Assembly (NCBI GenBank): GCA_905234735.1
Contig: CAJOJA010000003.1
Location: 62,001-126,000, forward strand
Length of the DNA: 64,000 bases
Direction of reading: 5' to 3'
Origin: an uncultured Bacteroidaceae bacterium
GTDB taxonomy: Bacteria; Bacteroidota; Bacteroidia; Bacteroidales; Bacteroidaceae
Shown here in pieces: positions 7,760 to 18,200 of this stretch. Position 1 is the stretch's first letter; each line of letters starts with the position of its first letter. The position numbers and the translations under genes are program-made. A model generated the notes under the pieces. That model saw only the letters and a program-made list of their open reading frames with translations, was not told where the DNA came from and ran no database searches.

Positions 7760-8938
7760 ATGAAAAATTATCTCAGAATAGTACTTGTCGTACTGCTTCC
7801 GATGGCGGCATGGACGGTACGCGCGCAGGATAAACAGAACATGTTCAATCCTGTAAACTACAGTGTCACTTCGCTGGCCATTGCTCCCGATGCCCGTGCC
7901 GGTGCTATGGGCGATGTGGGTGTGGCCACCGAACCCGATGCCAACTCCCAGTTCTGGAACCCAGCCAAGTACCCCTTCAACATTGCCCGCGCCGGCATCA
8001 GTGCCTCCTACACGCCCTGGTTGCGCAAGTTGGTCAACGACATCCATCTGGCCAACCTGGCTGGTTTCTACCGCATCGGCGACTACAACTCGCTCAGTGC
8101 CTCGTTGCGTTTCTTCTCGCTGGGCGATGTCTATTTGGATCAGTCCGATAATGCCATGACCATCCGGCCCTACGAATTGGCAGTCGACGCGGCCTACAGC
8201 CGTATGCTGAGCGAGTGTTTTGCCATGAGCGTTGCCTTGCGTTTCATCTATTCCGATATTACCTACGACTATACGGCCGAGAGTAAGGCCGGTAAGGCCT
8301 TTTCAGCCGACATCGCCATGTATCGCAACGGCTACTTCATGATGGGCAATCGTGAATGCTCATTTTCCTGGGGGTTGAACATCAACAACATCGGTTCCAA
8401 GATTTCGTACGGCGGCGATGACAACTCTGAGTTCATTCCTACGAACCTTCGCTTGGGATGCAACTTCACCATCCCCTTCAATCAGTATAACAAACTGTCG
8501 ATTACGGCCGACGCCAACAAACTCCTGGTACCCACCTATCCCAAGCAGCGCGAGGGAGAGGCTGACGAGGAGTACACCGACCGCGTGCAGCGCGAGTACT
8601 ACGACCTTTCGCCCATATCGGGTATCTTCAAGTCCTTTCACGATGCTCCTGGTGGCTTCAAGGAGGAGATGCAGGAGATACAGTGGAGTTTGGGTATGGA
8701 ATATAATTACAACGACCGCTTCATGATACGTGCCGGCTACCACCACGAGCATGAGAACAAGGGCAACCGTAAGTACGTCACCGCGGGAGCCGGCTTCAAG
8801 ATGAGCGTCTTCGCCATCGATGCCGCTTATGTGTTCTCCACGTCCCAGTCCAACCCGCTCGACCAGACCATGCGCTTCAGTCTTTCGTTCGACCTGGACG
8901 GCATGAAGGATTTGATCGGAAAACGCAGACGGAGATGA
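7760..8938 (+). CDS. porV: Type IX secretion outer-membrane protein PorV
   Basis: PorV is the FadL-like outer-membrane shuttle protein that accepts T9SS cargo from the translocon and passes it to PorU. From ATG 7760 it is 392 residues; the ATG at 7754 and a GTG at 7736 are weaker options. A signal peptide ends VRAQD, followed by NPVNYSVTSLAIAPDARAGA and GDVGVATEPDANSQFWNPAK, the classical PorV N-terminal motif. Repeated amphipathic strands follow up to the C-terminus. It follows porU, the usual pairing, and its stop overlaps the ispF start by 4 bp (ATGA). Confidence 0.93.
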   Translation: MKNYLRIVLVVLLPMAAWTVRAQDKQNMFNPVNYSVTSLAIAPDARAGAMGDVGVATEPDANSQFWNPAKYPFNIARAGISASYTPWLRKLVNDIHLANLAGFYRIGDYNSLSASLRFFSLGDVYLDQSDNAMTIRPYELAVDAAYSRMLSECFAMSVALRFIYSDITYDYTAESKAGKAFSADIAMYRNGYFMMGNRECSFSWGLNINNIGSKISYGGDDNSEFIPTNLRLGCNFTIPFNQYNKLSITADANKLLVPTYPKQREGEADEEYTDRVQREYYDLSPISGIFKSFHDAPGGFKEEMQEIQWSLGMEYNYNDRFMIRAGYHHEHENKGNRKYVTAGAGFKMSVFAIDAAYVFSTSQSNPLDQTMRFSLSFDLDGMKDLIGKRRRR

Positions 8939-9411
8939 TACGAGTAGGCATGGGATACGACGTTCACCAGTTGGTCTCGAATCGCGACCTCTGGTTAGGC
9001 GGCATCAAGGTGCCCCACACCTTTGGTCTGCTGGGTCACAGCGATGCTGACGTACTCATCCACGCCATCTGCGACGCCTTGCTCGGTGCCGCCAATATGC
9101 GAGACATCGGCTACCATTTCCCTGACACCAGCGCTGATTTCAAGGACGCCGACAGCAAGATCCTGCTGGCCAAGGTTGTGGAGCTGATAGGCACGAAGGG
9201 CTATCGCGTGGGTAACATCGATGCTACCATCTGTGCCGAACGACCCAAAATCAACCCCCACATCCCAGCCATGCAGCAATGCCTGGCCCAGGTGATGGGC
9301 ATCGATGCAGACCTTGTCTCCATCAAGGCCACCACAACCGAGATGCTCGGCTTCACGGGTCGCGAAGAGGGCATCTCGGCATATGCTGTGGCGCTTATCG
9401 AGAAAGATTAA
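8935..9411 (+). CDS. ispF: 2-C-methyl-D-erythritol 2,4-cyclodiphosphate synthase
   Basis: Fifth step of the MEP isoprenoid pathway: closes 4-diphosphocytidyl-methylerythritol 2-phosphate to the cyclic diphosphate, releasing CMP. 158 residues, typical. MGYDVHQLV gives the metal-binding Asp and His, GHSDADVLIHAICDALLGA carries the next metal ligand, and TTTEMLGFTGREEGISAYAV is the CMP-binding end. It is translationally coupled to porV by the ATGA overlap. The dxr gene of the same pathway lies at 33246. Confidence 0.97.
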   Translation: MIRVGMGYDVHQLVSNRDLWLGGIKVPHTFGLLGHSDADVLIHAICDALLGAANMRDIGYHFPDTSADFKDADSKILLAKVVELIGTKGYRVGNIDATICAERPKINPHIPAMQQCLAQVMGIDADLVSIKATTTEMLGFTGREEGISAYAVALIEKD

Positions 9412-9467
9412 GGGATACAACCCTTTTACCAGCTTTTACCTCATATAACATTTGGTTTGGTCATCCC

Positions 9468-11687
9468 TTATCGGATGAACAGGAGTTCGCGATACTTGGG
9501 CAGTGGCCAGAGGGCATCGTCGACGATGAGTTCGAGTTTGTCAATCTGTCGACGGATGGTATCGAGCATTGGGGCGATGGTGTCGTGATAGGCAATAGCC
9601 TTCTGGTGCTCGTCCTCGATTTTGTTGGCAACCTTGCGGGCGGCAACAAGTTCTTCGACCTGTGTCTCGATGGTGGCCGTGCGCTGTGCAATGTCCTCGA
9701 TGAGCTTGAGGTTGCGGGCGTTGAGTGCAGCGGCTTTCTCGGTGGGGAAGACGGTGCTCATGCGTTCCACGTTGCGAAGGAGTTGGCTCTGGTAGCTGGT
9801 GGCTACGGGGATGATGTGGTTCATCGAGAGGTCGCCAAGCACGCGGGCCTCAATCTGAATCTTCTTGGTGTAGGTCTCCCACTTCACTTCGTTGCGTGCT
9901 TCGAGTTCCTTCTTTGTCATCACGCCCAGGCTTTCGAACATCTGAACGCTGTCGGCATCGAGATAACGCTCGAAGATGATGGGGCAGGAGGTTTCCGTGT
10001 CTAGTCCACGCTTGGCGGCTTCTGCCTTCCATTCGTCGCTGTAGCCGTTGCCGTCGAAGCGGATAGGCTTGCAGGTTTTGATGTCCTCGCGCAGGACATC
10101 GATGATGGCGTGGAAGGTGGCGCTGTGCTCGCTGTTTTCGAAGTCCTTGGCTGTCTGGGCAATACGGGCATCCACACGTTTCTTGAAACTGACGAGGGCC
10201 TCTGCCACAGCGGCGTTCAGCGTGATCATGGCGCTGGCACAGTTGGCCTCACTGCCCACGGCGCGGAACTCGAAACGGTTGCCTGTGAAGGCGAAGGGAC
10301 TGGTGCGGTTGCGGTCGGTGTTGTCGATGAGCAGCTCGGGGATTTCAGGGATGTCGAGTTTCATGCCCTGTTTGCCGTCCATCGAGAAAAGGTCCTCCTT
10401 GTCGGCTTTCTCGATGTGGTCGAGCAGTTCGCTGAGCTGTTTGCCGAGGAAGCTGGAAATGATGGCTGGAGGAGCCTCGTTGGCACCCAGACGGTGGGCG
10501 TTGGTGGCACTCATGATGCTGGCCTTGAGAAGTCCGTTGTGCTTATATACACCCATCAGAGTCTCCACGATGAATGTGGCGAAGCGCAGGTTCTGCTCTG
10601 CCGTCTTGCCTGGAGCGTGAAGTAGCACGCCTGTGTCGGTTGAGAGGCTCCAGTTGTTGTGCTTGCCGCTTCCGTTGATGCCTGCGAAGGGCTTTTCGTG
10701 CAGCAGGGCACGGAACCCATGTTTGCGGGCCACGCGCTTCATGAGCGACATCAGTAGCATGTTGTGGTCTACGGCTAGGTTAGTGTCCTCGAAGATGGGA
10801 GCCACCTCGAACTGGTTGGGAGCCACCTCGTTGTGACGCGTCTTGCAGGGGATGCCCAGTTCCAACGCCTGAATCTCGAGGTCGCGCATGAAGGCAGCCA
10901 CACGTTCGGGAATGGAGCCGAAGTAGTGGTCGTCCATCTGCTGGTTCTTGGCAGAGTCATGACCCATCAACGTGCGACCCGTGAGCAGCAGGTCAGGACG
11001 GGCGGCATAGAGACCTTCGTCCACAAGGAAATATTCCTGTTCCCAACCGAGGTTGCTTGTCACTTTCTTTACGGCAGGGTCGAAGTAGTGGCACACCTCT
11101 GTGGCAGCCACATTCACGGCCTTCAGAGCACGCAGAAGCGGGGCCTTGTAGTCGAGCGATTCACCACTGTAAGAGATAAACACAGTGGGGATGATGAGTG
11201 TGTCGTCGATGATGAAGACGGGGCTCGTGGGGTCCCAGGCCGAATAGCCTCTGGCCTCGAAGGTAGAGCGTATGCCGCCGCTGGGGAACGACGAGGCATC
11301 GGGTTCCTGCTGCACGAGCAGTTTACCGCTGAACTCCTCAATCATACCACCCTTATGGTCGTGTTCGATAAATGAGTCGTGCTTTTCGGCTGTGCCTTCG
11401 GTCAACGGTTGGAACCAGTGCGTATAGTGTGTCACACCGTTTTCCTTGGCCCACTGCATCATGCCGGCTGCCACAGCATCGGCTACTTTGCGGTCCAGAC
11501 CGGCGCCATTGTCGATGACGTCAATCATCTGTTCATAGACGTCCTTGGGCAGATACTTGTACATTTTCTCACGGTTGAAGACATGCTTGCCAAAATACTC
11601 GCAAGGTCTTTCACTGGGTGCTTCTACGTCAAGAGGCTTCTTCTTGAATGCCTCACCGACAACTTGAAATCTTAAATCGTTTGCCAT
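9468..11687 (-). CDS. glnN: Glutamine synthetase type III
   Basis: Makes glutamine from glutamate, ammonia and ATP. At 739 residues it has the size of the GSIII class typical of Bacteroidetes rather than the about 450-residue GSI. The nucleotide and glutamate-binding signature KPFAGINGSGKHNNWSLS is present, as are EVAPNQFEVAPIFEDTNLA and the metal-ligand EQEYFLVDE. It is the last gene of a minus-strand series gltB-gltD-dapF-dapL-glnN, only 20 bp after dapL, so probably co-transcribed. Confidence 0.96.
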   Translation of the reverse strand: MANDLRFQVVGEAFKKKPLDVEAPSERPCEYFGKHVFNREKMYKYLPKDVYEQMIDVIDNGAGLDRKVADAVAAGMMQWAKENGVTHYTHWFQPLTEGTAEKHDSFIEHDHKGGMIEEFSGKLLVQQEPDASSFPSGGIRSTFEARGYSAWDPTSPVFIIDDTLIIPTVFISYSGESLDYKAPLLRALKAVNVAATEVCHYFDPAVKKVTSNLGWEQEYFLVDEGLYAARPDLLLTGRTLMGHDSAKNQQMDDHYFGSIPERVAAFMRDLEIQALELGIPCKTRHNEVAPNQFEVAPIFEDTNLAVDHNMLLMSLMKRVARKHGFRALLHEKPFAGINGSGKHNNWSLSTDTGVLLHAPGKTAEQNLRFATFIVETLMGVYKHNGLLKASIMSATNAHRLGANEAPPAIISSFLGKQLSELLDHIEKADKEDLFSMDGKQGMKLDIPEIPELLIDNTDRNRTSPFAFTGNRFEFRAVGSEANCASAMITLNAAVAEALVSFKKRVDARIAQTAKDFENSEHSATFHAIIDVLREDIKTCKPIRFDGNGYSDEWKAEAAKRGLDTETSCPIIFERYLDADSVQMFESLGVMTKKELEARNEVKWETYTKKIQIEARVLGDLSMNHIIPVATSYQSQLLRNVERMSTVFPTEKAAALNARNLKLIEDIAQRTATIETQVEELVAARKVANKIEDEHQKAIAYHDTIAPMLDTIRRQIDKLELIVDDALWPLPKYRELLFIR

Positions 11688-11707
11688 AATTGTAATCTTT
11701 TATGGGG

Positions 11708-12928
11708 TTAATAAATTTGTTTTATTCTCTCTAATGCTTCAATTGTTCTTTCGCGCTGTCCGAAAGCTGTGAGGCGGACAAAACCTTCTCCGGAAGGACC
11801 AAAGCCGACGCCTGGGGTGCAAACGACATGGGCCTGATGTAAAAGTTCGTCGAAGAAGGCCCAACTGCTCCCCTCGGCCTTTGAAGAGAGGGTAGGGGTG
11901 AGGCTTGGCACACGTACCCATAAGTAGGGCGCATCGTCGCCGCCATAAACCTGCAGTCCGATGGTTTGCAGCGTCTGCTTCATCATACGCGCGTTTTCCA
12001 TATAATAATGTATGGTTGCGCTTGTCTGCACCATACCTTCGGGGGTGTAGATGGCTTCGGCTGCACGTTGACTAAGGTAGCTCGTGCCGTTGAACTTGGT
12101 GCACTGTCTACGGTTCCATAGCGGGTTTAACTTCGCACGGCTGCCGTCGGCACTTCTCCCCACTACCTCCTTAGGTATGACGGTATAGCCGCAACGTATG
12201 CCCGTGAAACCTGCGGTTTTGGAATAGCTATGAAATTCTATGGCACACTCTCTGGCACCGGGAATCTCGTAGATGCTGTGGGGTATGTTGTCACTTTGGA
12301 TGAAGGCTTCATAGGCAGCATCGTACAGGATGAGAGCTTCGTTCCGGAGAGCATAGTTGACCCACTGCCATAGTTCTTTGTACGTGAGCGTCGTGCCCGT
12401 GGGGTTATTGGGATAGCAGAGGTAGATGACATCAACGTGCTGGCGAGGAAGTTCCGGAACAAAATTGTTCTCCGGCGTACAGGGCAGACAGACAATATGC
12501 CTTCCTGCCATCATGTTGGCATCAGTGTACACGGGATAAACAGGGTCCGTGACGGCGATGGTGTTGTTCTTGCCGAGTAGTTCCTGGAAGTTGCCCGTGT
12601 CACTCTTGGCGCCGTCGTTGACGAATATATCGTCAAGGTCGATGGGAATGCCGCAGTCGAGGAAGTCGTTCTTTCGTATGGCCTCGCGCAGAAAACTGTA
12701 CCCCTGTTCAGGCCCATAGCCGCGAAAACTGTTTGCCGTCGCCATCTCGTCCGTAGCCTTGTGCAGGGCTTCTATGACGGCAGGACATAGCGGCTGAGTC
12801 ACATCGCCGATGCCCAGCGAAATGATGTCGGCCTCGGGATGTTCTGTCTTATAGGCAGAAACCTTCTTGGCAACGTCAGCAAACAGATAGTTGCTGCTGA
12901 GGTTTAGGAAATTGTCGTTTATTCTCAT
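11708..12928 (-). CDS. dapL: LL-diaminopimelate aminotransferase
   Basis: PLP enzyme converting tetrahydrodipicolinate directly to LL-diaminopimelate, the short route of lysine and peptidoglycan precursor synthesis. 406 residues. Seen: SLGIGDVTQPLCPAVIEAL, SFRGYGPEQGYSFLREAI, YPNNPTGTTLTYKEL and the PLP-lysine motif SYSKTAGFTGIRCGY. It lies next to dapF, which epimerises its product. Residues near 342-353 (PSLTPTLSSKAEGSSW) are encoded by a palindromic repeat apparently inserted in frame. Confidence 0.96.
   Translation of the reverse strand: MRINDNFLNLSSNYLFADVAKKVSAYKTEHPEADIISLGIGDVTQPLCPAVIEALHKATDEMATANSFRGYGPEQGYSFLREAIRKNDFLDCGIPIDLDDIFVNDGAKSDTGNFQELLGKNNTIAVTDPVYPVYTDANMMAGRHIVCLPCTPENNFVPELPRQHVDVIYLCYPNNPTGTTLTYKELWQWVNYALRNEALILYDAAYEAFIQSDNIPHSIYEIPGARECAIEFHSYSKTAGFTGIRCGYTVIPKEVVGRSADGSRAKLNPLWNRRQCTKFNGTSYLSQRAAEAIYTPEGMVQTSATIHYYMENARMMKQTLQTIGLQVYGGDDAPYLWVRVPSLTPTLSSKAEGSSWAFFDELLHQAHVVCTPGVGFGPSGEGFVRLTAFGQRERTIEALERIKQIY
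11868..11903. repeat. Palindromic REP-like repeat in frame within dapL
   Basis: CTCCCCTCGGCC is followed after a short spacer by GAGAGGGTAGGGGTGAGG, with imperfect dyad symmetry. On the coding strand this yields the Ser/Pro-rich SLTPTLSSKAEGSS. Such CCCCTCTCC...GGAGAGGGG elements are usually intergenic in bacteria. Confidence 0.6.
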
Positions 12929-12958
12929 TACTCTATCTTTTTTAACTCCATCACTTCT

Positions 12959-13783
12959 TCACTTCCTCACTTCTATCTCCCCCTCAAAGACAAATTCTGC
13001 CGGGCCGGTCATGTAGATGGTATCCTCAAACCATTTCCATTCGATGTCGAGTGCCCCTCCATCCATGATGATGTGCGAACAACGTCCGCTGCGTCCTGTT
13101 ATGTATGCTGCCACAGCAGTGGCGCAAGCCCCTGTGCCACAAGCCATGGTGATACCACTTCCGCGTTCCCAGACGCGCATTCGAATGCCGCCAGGACGCA
13201 TTTCGGCAAATTCGATGTTGCAGCGTTCTGGGAAACACGGATGGTGCTCGAGTCGTGAGCCCTCTGTGGCAATGTCTATGGCGGAGATGTCCTCTACAAA
13301 GACGACATAGTGAGGATTGCCCATGCACACGAAGGTGCCGTCGGGAAGGGGTTCTTCGCTGGGCGTGAACTGTTTTTCGTTCTTCAGTGAAGGTGTCCCC
13401 ATATCAACGGTGACGGACTCGACCTTATGGGTCGACGGGTCAACCTGAAGCTGCAGCTCTTTGATGCCAGAACGGGTTTGCAGTCGGATGTACTTCTGGC
13501 TGGTGAGCCCGCGCTCGTACACATACTTTCCGATGCATCGGCTGGCGTTGCCACACATCATGGCCTCCGACCCATCGGCATTGAAGATACGCATCCCAAA
13601 GTCTACTTCGGGAGAAGTCGACCGTTCGATGAGCACCAGGCCGTCCGAGCCGATGCCCTTGTGGCGGTCGCTCCAGGCGACGGCTGCAGCCACAGGGTCG
13701 GCAATGGGATAGCGCGATGCATCGACGTAGATGTAGTCGTTGCCGCAACCGTGCATCTTGGTGAAACGGATAGTGTGTGACAT
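12959..13783 (-). CDS. dapF: Diaminopimelate epimerase
   Basis: Converts LL- to meso-diaminopimelate without a cofactor, using two cysteines. Both are visible: [14 protein letters not shown] and [15 protein letters not shown]. The start [21 protein letters not shown] is canonical and the length (274) normal. The last codons and the gap to dapL form a GAAGTGAGGAAGTGAAGAAG simple repeat. It lies 15 bp after gltD and 30 bp before dapL on the same strand. Confidence 0.97.
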   Translation of the reverse strand: MSHTIRFTKMHGCGNDYIYVDASRYPIADPVAAAVAWSDRHKGIGSDGLVLIERSTSPEVDFGMRIFNADGSEAMMCGNASRCIGKYVYERGLTSQKYIRLQTRSGIKELQLQVDPSTHKVESVTVDMGTPSLKNEKQFTPSEEPLPDGTFVCMGNPHYVVFVEDISAIDIATEGSRLEHHPCFPERCNIEFAEMRPGGIRMRVWERGSGITMACGTGACATAVAAYITGRSGRCSHIIMDGGALDIEWKWFEDTIYMTGPAEFVFEGEIEVRK

Positions 13784-13798
13784 AGGGGACTGTGTGAT

Positions 13799-15214
13799 TT
13801 ATTGAGACGAATGGGTGTTGAGATAATCTGCAACCTTCCGGGCTGTTTGCCTGCCGCTGGCAATGGCACGAACCACCAGGGAAGCTCCGTTGGCAGCATC
13901 GCCGCAGACAAAGACATTAGCAGGATACTCGGGATGCTCCGGCTTCAGGAAGCCCATAGCCAGCAGGACAAGTTCGGCCTTGATGATTTCAGGCTCACCT
14001 GCCTCCACCATGATGGGGCGCCCGGCCCCCTGAAGGGTGGAAGCCGGCTTCCAGTCGATGGGCTGAACCCTTACACCAGTGACGTGACCGTTCTCTCCTA
14101 GGAACTCCAGTGTGTTAATGTTCCACCGTCGGGTACACCCCTCTTCGTGACTACTGGTAGTCTTCAGCACGACGGGCCAGTTGGGCCAAGGTGTGTTGGG
14201 ATTGTGGCCAACGGGAGGCTTGGGCATGATTTCTATCTGCGTCACACTCTTGCAGCCCTGACGATGGGCCGTACCGATGCAATCCGACCCTGTATCGCCC
14301 CCACCTATCACAAGAACATCCTTGTCCTTGGCTGTGACGCGCTCCTCGTCGGGGAATGTCGCACCAGCCAACACACGGTTCTGCTGTGCAAGCAGCTCCA
14401 GCGCCAGATGTACACCCTTCAGTTCCCGGCCGGGAACCTTCAAGTCTCTTGCGACAGGGGTGCCTGATGCCATCACGATGGCATCAAATTGACAATTGAT
14501 AATTGATAATTGACAGTTATTATCAGCAGAACCATTATCAATTGTCAATTTTCCATTATCAATTGCTACGGCACAGCCGTAGATAAACTCTATGCCTTCT
14601 TGCTCCATGACCTCAATCCTTCTGTCAATTATTCTTTTGTTGAGTTTGAAGTTGGGGATACCATAACGAAGGAGTCCGCCAGCTGCCTCGTTTTTCTCAA
14701 AGACGGTTACAGCATAGCCCATCAGGTTCAGGTCGTTGGCAGCGGCAAGGCCTGCAGGACCTGCACCGATGACTGCCACCCTTTTTCCGTTGCGCCGGGG
14801 ACTTTCAATGGTCACGTAGCCCTCCAGAAAGGCACGTTCGGCAATTGCCGCCTCATTCTCGCGGTTGGTGACGGCTTCGCCAGTGGTATGATACAACACG
14901 CAGGCTTTCTCACAGAGCGCAGGGCAGATGCGTCCCGTGAACTCTGGGAAGGGGTTGGTCATCTTCAGCAGTTTGTATGCGGTTTCCCACTCACCATGAT
15001 ACAGGGCATCGTTCCATTCGGGGTCTTTATTTCCGAGCGGACAAGCCCAATGGCAGAAGGGGACACCGCAGTCCATGCAGCGGCTGGCCTGCTCCTGCCT
15101 GTCTCTTGTATTTAATGTCTGTTCCACCTCGCCAAAGTCGTGAATGCGGTCGTGGACAGGTCTGTATCCAGCCTCCTTGCGGGGAACTGTCAGAAATGCT
15201 TTAGGATTTCCCAT
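13799..15214 (-). CDS. gltD: Glutamate synthase (NADPH) small subunit
   Basis: The beta subunit passes electrons from NADPH through FAD and iron-sulfur clusters to GltB. I start at the ATG at 15214 (471 residues), 2 bp after the gltB stop. N-terminal cysteine clusters are present (CMDCGVPFCHWACPLGN, GRICPALCEKACVL), with the FAD site VIGAGPAGLAAANDL and the NADPH site GGGDTGSDCIGTAHRQG. Between EFIYGCAV and FDAIVMASGT there is an unusual Asn/Ile-rich stretch of about 25 residues, encoded by an AT-rich inverted repeat that is intergenic elsewhere (14485-14565). Confidence 0.95.
   Translation of the reverse strand: MGNPKAFLTVPRKEAGYRPVHDRIHDFGEVEQTLNTRDRQEQASRCMDCGVPFCHWACPLGNKDPEWNDALYHGEWETAYKLLKMTNPFPEFTGRICPALCEKACVLYHTTGEAVTNRENEAAIAERAFLEGYVTIESPRRNGKRVAVIGAGPAGLAAANDLNLMGYAVTVFEKNEAAGGLLRYGIPNFKLNKRIIDRRIEVMEQEGIEFIYGCAVAIDNGKLTIDNGSADNNCQLSIINCQFDAIVMASGTPVARDLKVPGRELKGVHLALELLAQQNRVLAGATFPDEERVTAKDKDVLVIGGGDTGSDCIGTAHRQGCKSVTQIEIMPKPPVGHNPNTPWPNWPVVLKTTSSHEEGCTRRWNINTLEFLGENGHVTGVRVQPIDWKPASTLQGAGRPIMVEAGEPEIIKAELVLLAMGFLKPEHPEYPANVFVCGDAANGASLVVRAIASGRQTARKVADYLNTHSSQ
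14485..14565. repeat. AT-rich inverted repeat in frame within gltD
   Basis: The left arm holds CAATTGATAATTGATAATTG and the right arm has TTATCAATTGTCAATTTTCC with ATTATCAATTG. The arms are largely complementary across an approximately 20-bp centre. Translated on the gltD strand it gives residues such as DNGKLTIDNG and NNCQLSIINCQ. The same family is intergenic at 2222-2260 and 39432-39472. Confidence 0.7.
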
Positions 15215-15216
15215 AT

Positions 15217-18200
15217 TCAATAGTCTCTTTGGATGTTTGCAATTTTTTCTTGAAGCTTCTTGTTCTGTTCCTCCTGAAGGACACGTTTATACTCGATGGG
15301 AACAACCTGGACAAAGTCCTCCACGTTGCGGTTCCAGTCGTCCAGCATGCGTCCGGCCATGGCAGACCCGGTGTGCAGATAGTGCTGACGGATGAGTTCC
15401 AACAGTTCCTTGCGATGCGAGGCTTCCTCTACGAGATTAATTTCCACCATATCCATATTGCAGAAGTAGTCGAACGTGTGGTCGGGGTCATAGACATAAG
15501 CCACACCGCCACTCATGCCGGCGGCAAAGTTGCGGCCCGTCTTGCCCAGAACCACCACACGGCCTCCCGTCATGTATTCGCAACAGTGGTCGCCTGCGCC
15601 TTCCACGACGGCTATGGCGCCGGAGTTGCGCACGGCAAAGCGCTCACCCACACGACCATTCACATACAGCTCTCCGCTGGTGGCTCCGTACAGGCCCGTG
15701 TTGCCGGCAATGATGTTGTCCTCGGCACGGAAGTCGGCATCGCGCCTTGCGGGAGGCAGAATGCTGATGCGACCACCCGAAAGGCCTTTGCCGAAGTAGT
15801 CGTTGGTCTCGCCCTCAAGCCTGATGTCCAGACCCCTTACGGCAAAGGCGCCAAACGACTGGCCCGCCGACCCCTTGAATTTGATGTTGATGGTGCTGTC
15901 GGGCAGACCTGCCTCGCCGTACTTCCTCGCAATCACACCCGAAAGCATGGTGCAGGCGGCGCGGTCGGTATTCTTGATGGCAAAGTCGAGAGTGACTTCT
16001 TCCTGATTGTCGATAGCCCTCTGTGCAGCAGCCACGATTTCTTCGTCCTTGACACCGCCAACCTTCGTAAACTGACCGCGGTCCCAGTAGAGGGGCTTGT
16101 CACTTTCGGGTTTGTACAGCAGACGGGCAAAGTCGATGGTCCTCTGCTTGTCGGTGGCGTTGGCAGTGTGCACCTCAATGAGTTCCGTGTGCCCGATGAT
16201 TTCCTTGAGGCTATGCACACCCATTTCAGACAGGTATTCTCTTACCTGCTCGGCCAGGAACGTGAAGAAATTCACCACATATTCGGCCCTGCCCAGGAAG
16301 CGGGCCCGGAGGCGTTCGTCCTGCGTAGCCACACCCACAGGACAGGTGTTGGTGTTGCACTTGCGCATCATCACACAGCCCAGTACAATCAAGGGCAGCG
16401 TACCGAACGAGAACTCGTCGGCACCCAGCATGGCCATGATGACGACATCCTTGGCCGTCTTCAACTGACCGTCGGTCTGCAGTCGGACCTGGTTGCGCAG
16501 ACCGTTAATGACCAGCGTCTGCTGCGTTTCGGCCAGACCTATCTCAGGTGAGATGCCGGCAAAGCGCATGCTGCTGGCAGGACTGGCTCCTGTGCCGCCC
16601 TCGGCCCCACTGATGACAATCAGGTCAGCCTTCGCCTTTGCCACACCGGCGGCAATGGTTCCCACACCGCTTTCTGCAACCAACTTCACGCTGACGGCAG
16701 CCGTGGGGTTGATGTTCTTGAGGTCGAAAATCAGCTGTGCCAGGTCCTCAATTGAATAAATGTCATGGTGTGGCGGAGGCGAAATCAGGGATATGCCAGG
16801 GATGGCATTACGCGTCTTGGCGATAATCTCATTCACCTTGAACCCAGGCAACTGACCGCCCTCGCCAGGCTTGGCGCCCTGTGCCACTTTAATCTGTATC
16901 TCCTCGGCATTCACCAGATATTCTGCCGTCACGCCAAAGCGTCCGCTGGCTATCTGCTTGGTCTTGCTGGAGAGTGAAACACCTTCCACATCCGAGTGAT
17001 AGCGGGTATTGTCCTCGCCACCTTCACCCGTATTGCTGCGTGTGCCCAGTTTGTTCATGGCCAAAGCCAACGCCTCATGGGCCTCGATACTCAGGGCGCC
17101 GAAACTCATGGCACCCGTAACAAAGTGCCTTACGATGCTCTCCGCAGGCTCCACTTCCTCCAGGGGTGTGGGCTTTGCGGCCTTCTTGAAACCAAAGAAG
17201 TCGCGAATGAAGATGGGTTTTTCCTTCTCATCCACCATTGCAGACCACTCTTTGAATTTCTTGTACGAACCCAGGCGCGTGGCAATCTGCAAGTTGGCAA
17301 TAGTATCTGGATTCCAGGCATGAAGGATGCCGTCCTTGCGCCAAGAGAACTGACCGTTGTTTCTGAGAGTTGGCGAGTCAACTTGTTTACTCGTCAACTT
17401 GTCAACTTCAAAAGCCTCGTCGTGCAGGCGTATGGCATCGCGGGCAATGTCCGCCAGTCCGATGCCGCCGATGGTGCTGACATCCGTACCGAAATAGCGC
17501 TTCAGCAGGTCTTCGGAAAGGCCGATGCTTTCGAAAATCTTCGCACCGCGATACGAACGGATGGTCGAGATGCCCATCTTCGACATAATCTTCTTTAGCC
17601 CCTTGTCCACAGCCTTGATGTAGTGGGCCTCTGCCGTCGCGTAGTCCTCCTGGATCTTGTGTTTCTTCACCAAATCGTCCAGCACAGCAAAGGTCATGTA
17701 GGGGCATATGGCACTTGCACCATAGCCCAATAGCAGGGCGGCATGCATCACCTCACGAATTTCGCCGCTCTCCACGACGAGGGCGGTCTGTACCCGCTTG
17801 CCCACACCTATCAGATAGTGGTGAACAGCCGAGACTGCCAACAAACTCGGCACCGCAGCGTGCGTCTCGTCGATATCCCTGTCCGAAAGGACGATGTAGT
17901 TCACACCTTCATCTACCGAAGCTTCAGCCTCCTTGCATAGGCCCTCGATGGCCTGACGTAGTCCGCTGGCGCCCAACTTGATGTCGAACAGCATCGCAAG
18001 TTTCTTGGTCTTGAACCCCTTATACCTTATATTACACAGTATGTCGAGTTGTGTGTTCGTCAGCACCGGTTGGGGCAACCTCACCATCTTGCAGTTGCTG
18101 GCATCGGGGGTCAGAATGTTCGTACCCACGGCTCCGATGTATTCTGTCAGACTCATGACGAGTTCCTCACGAATCGGGTCGATGGCAGGGTTTGTGACCT

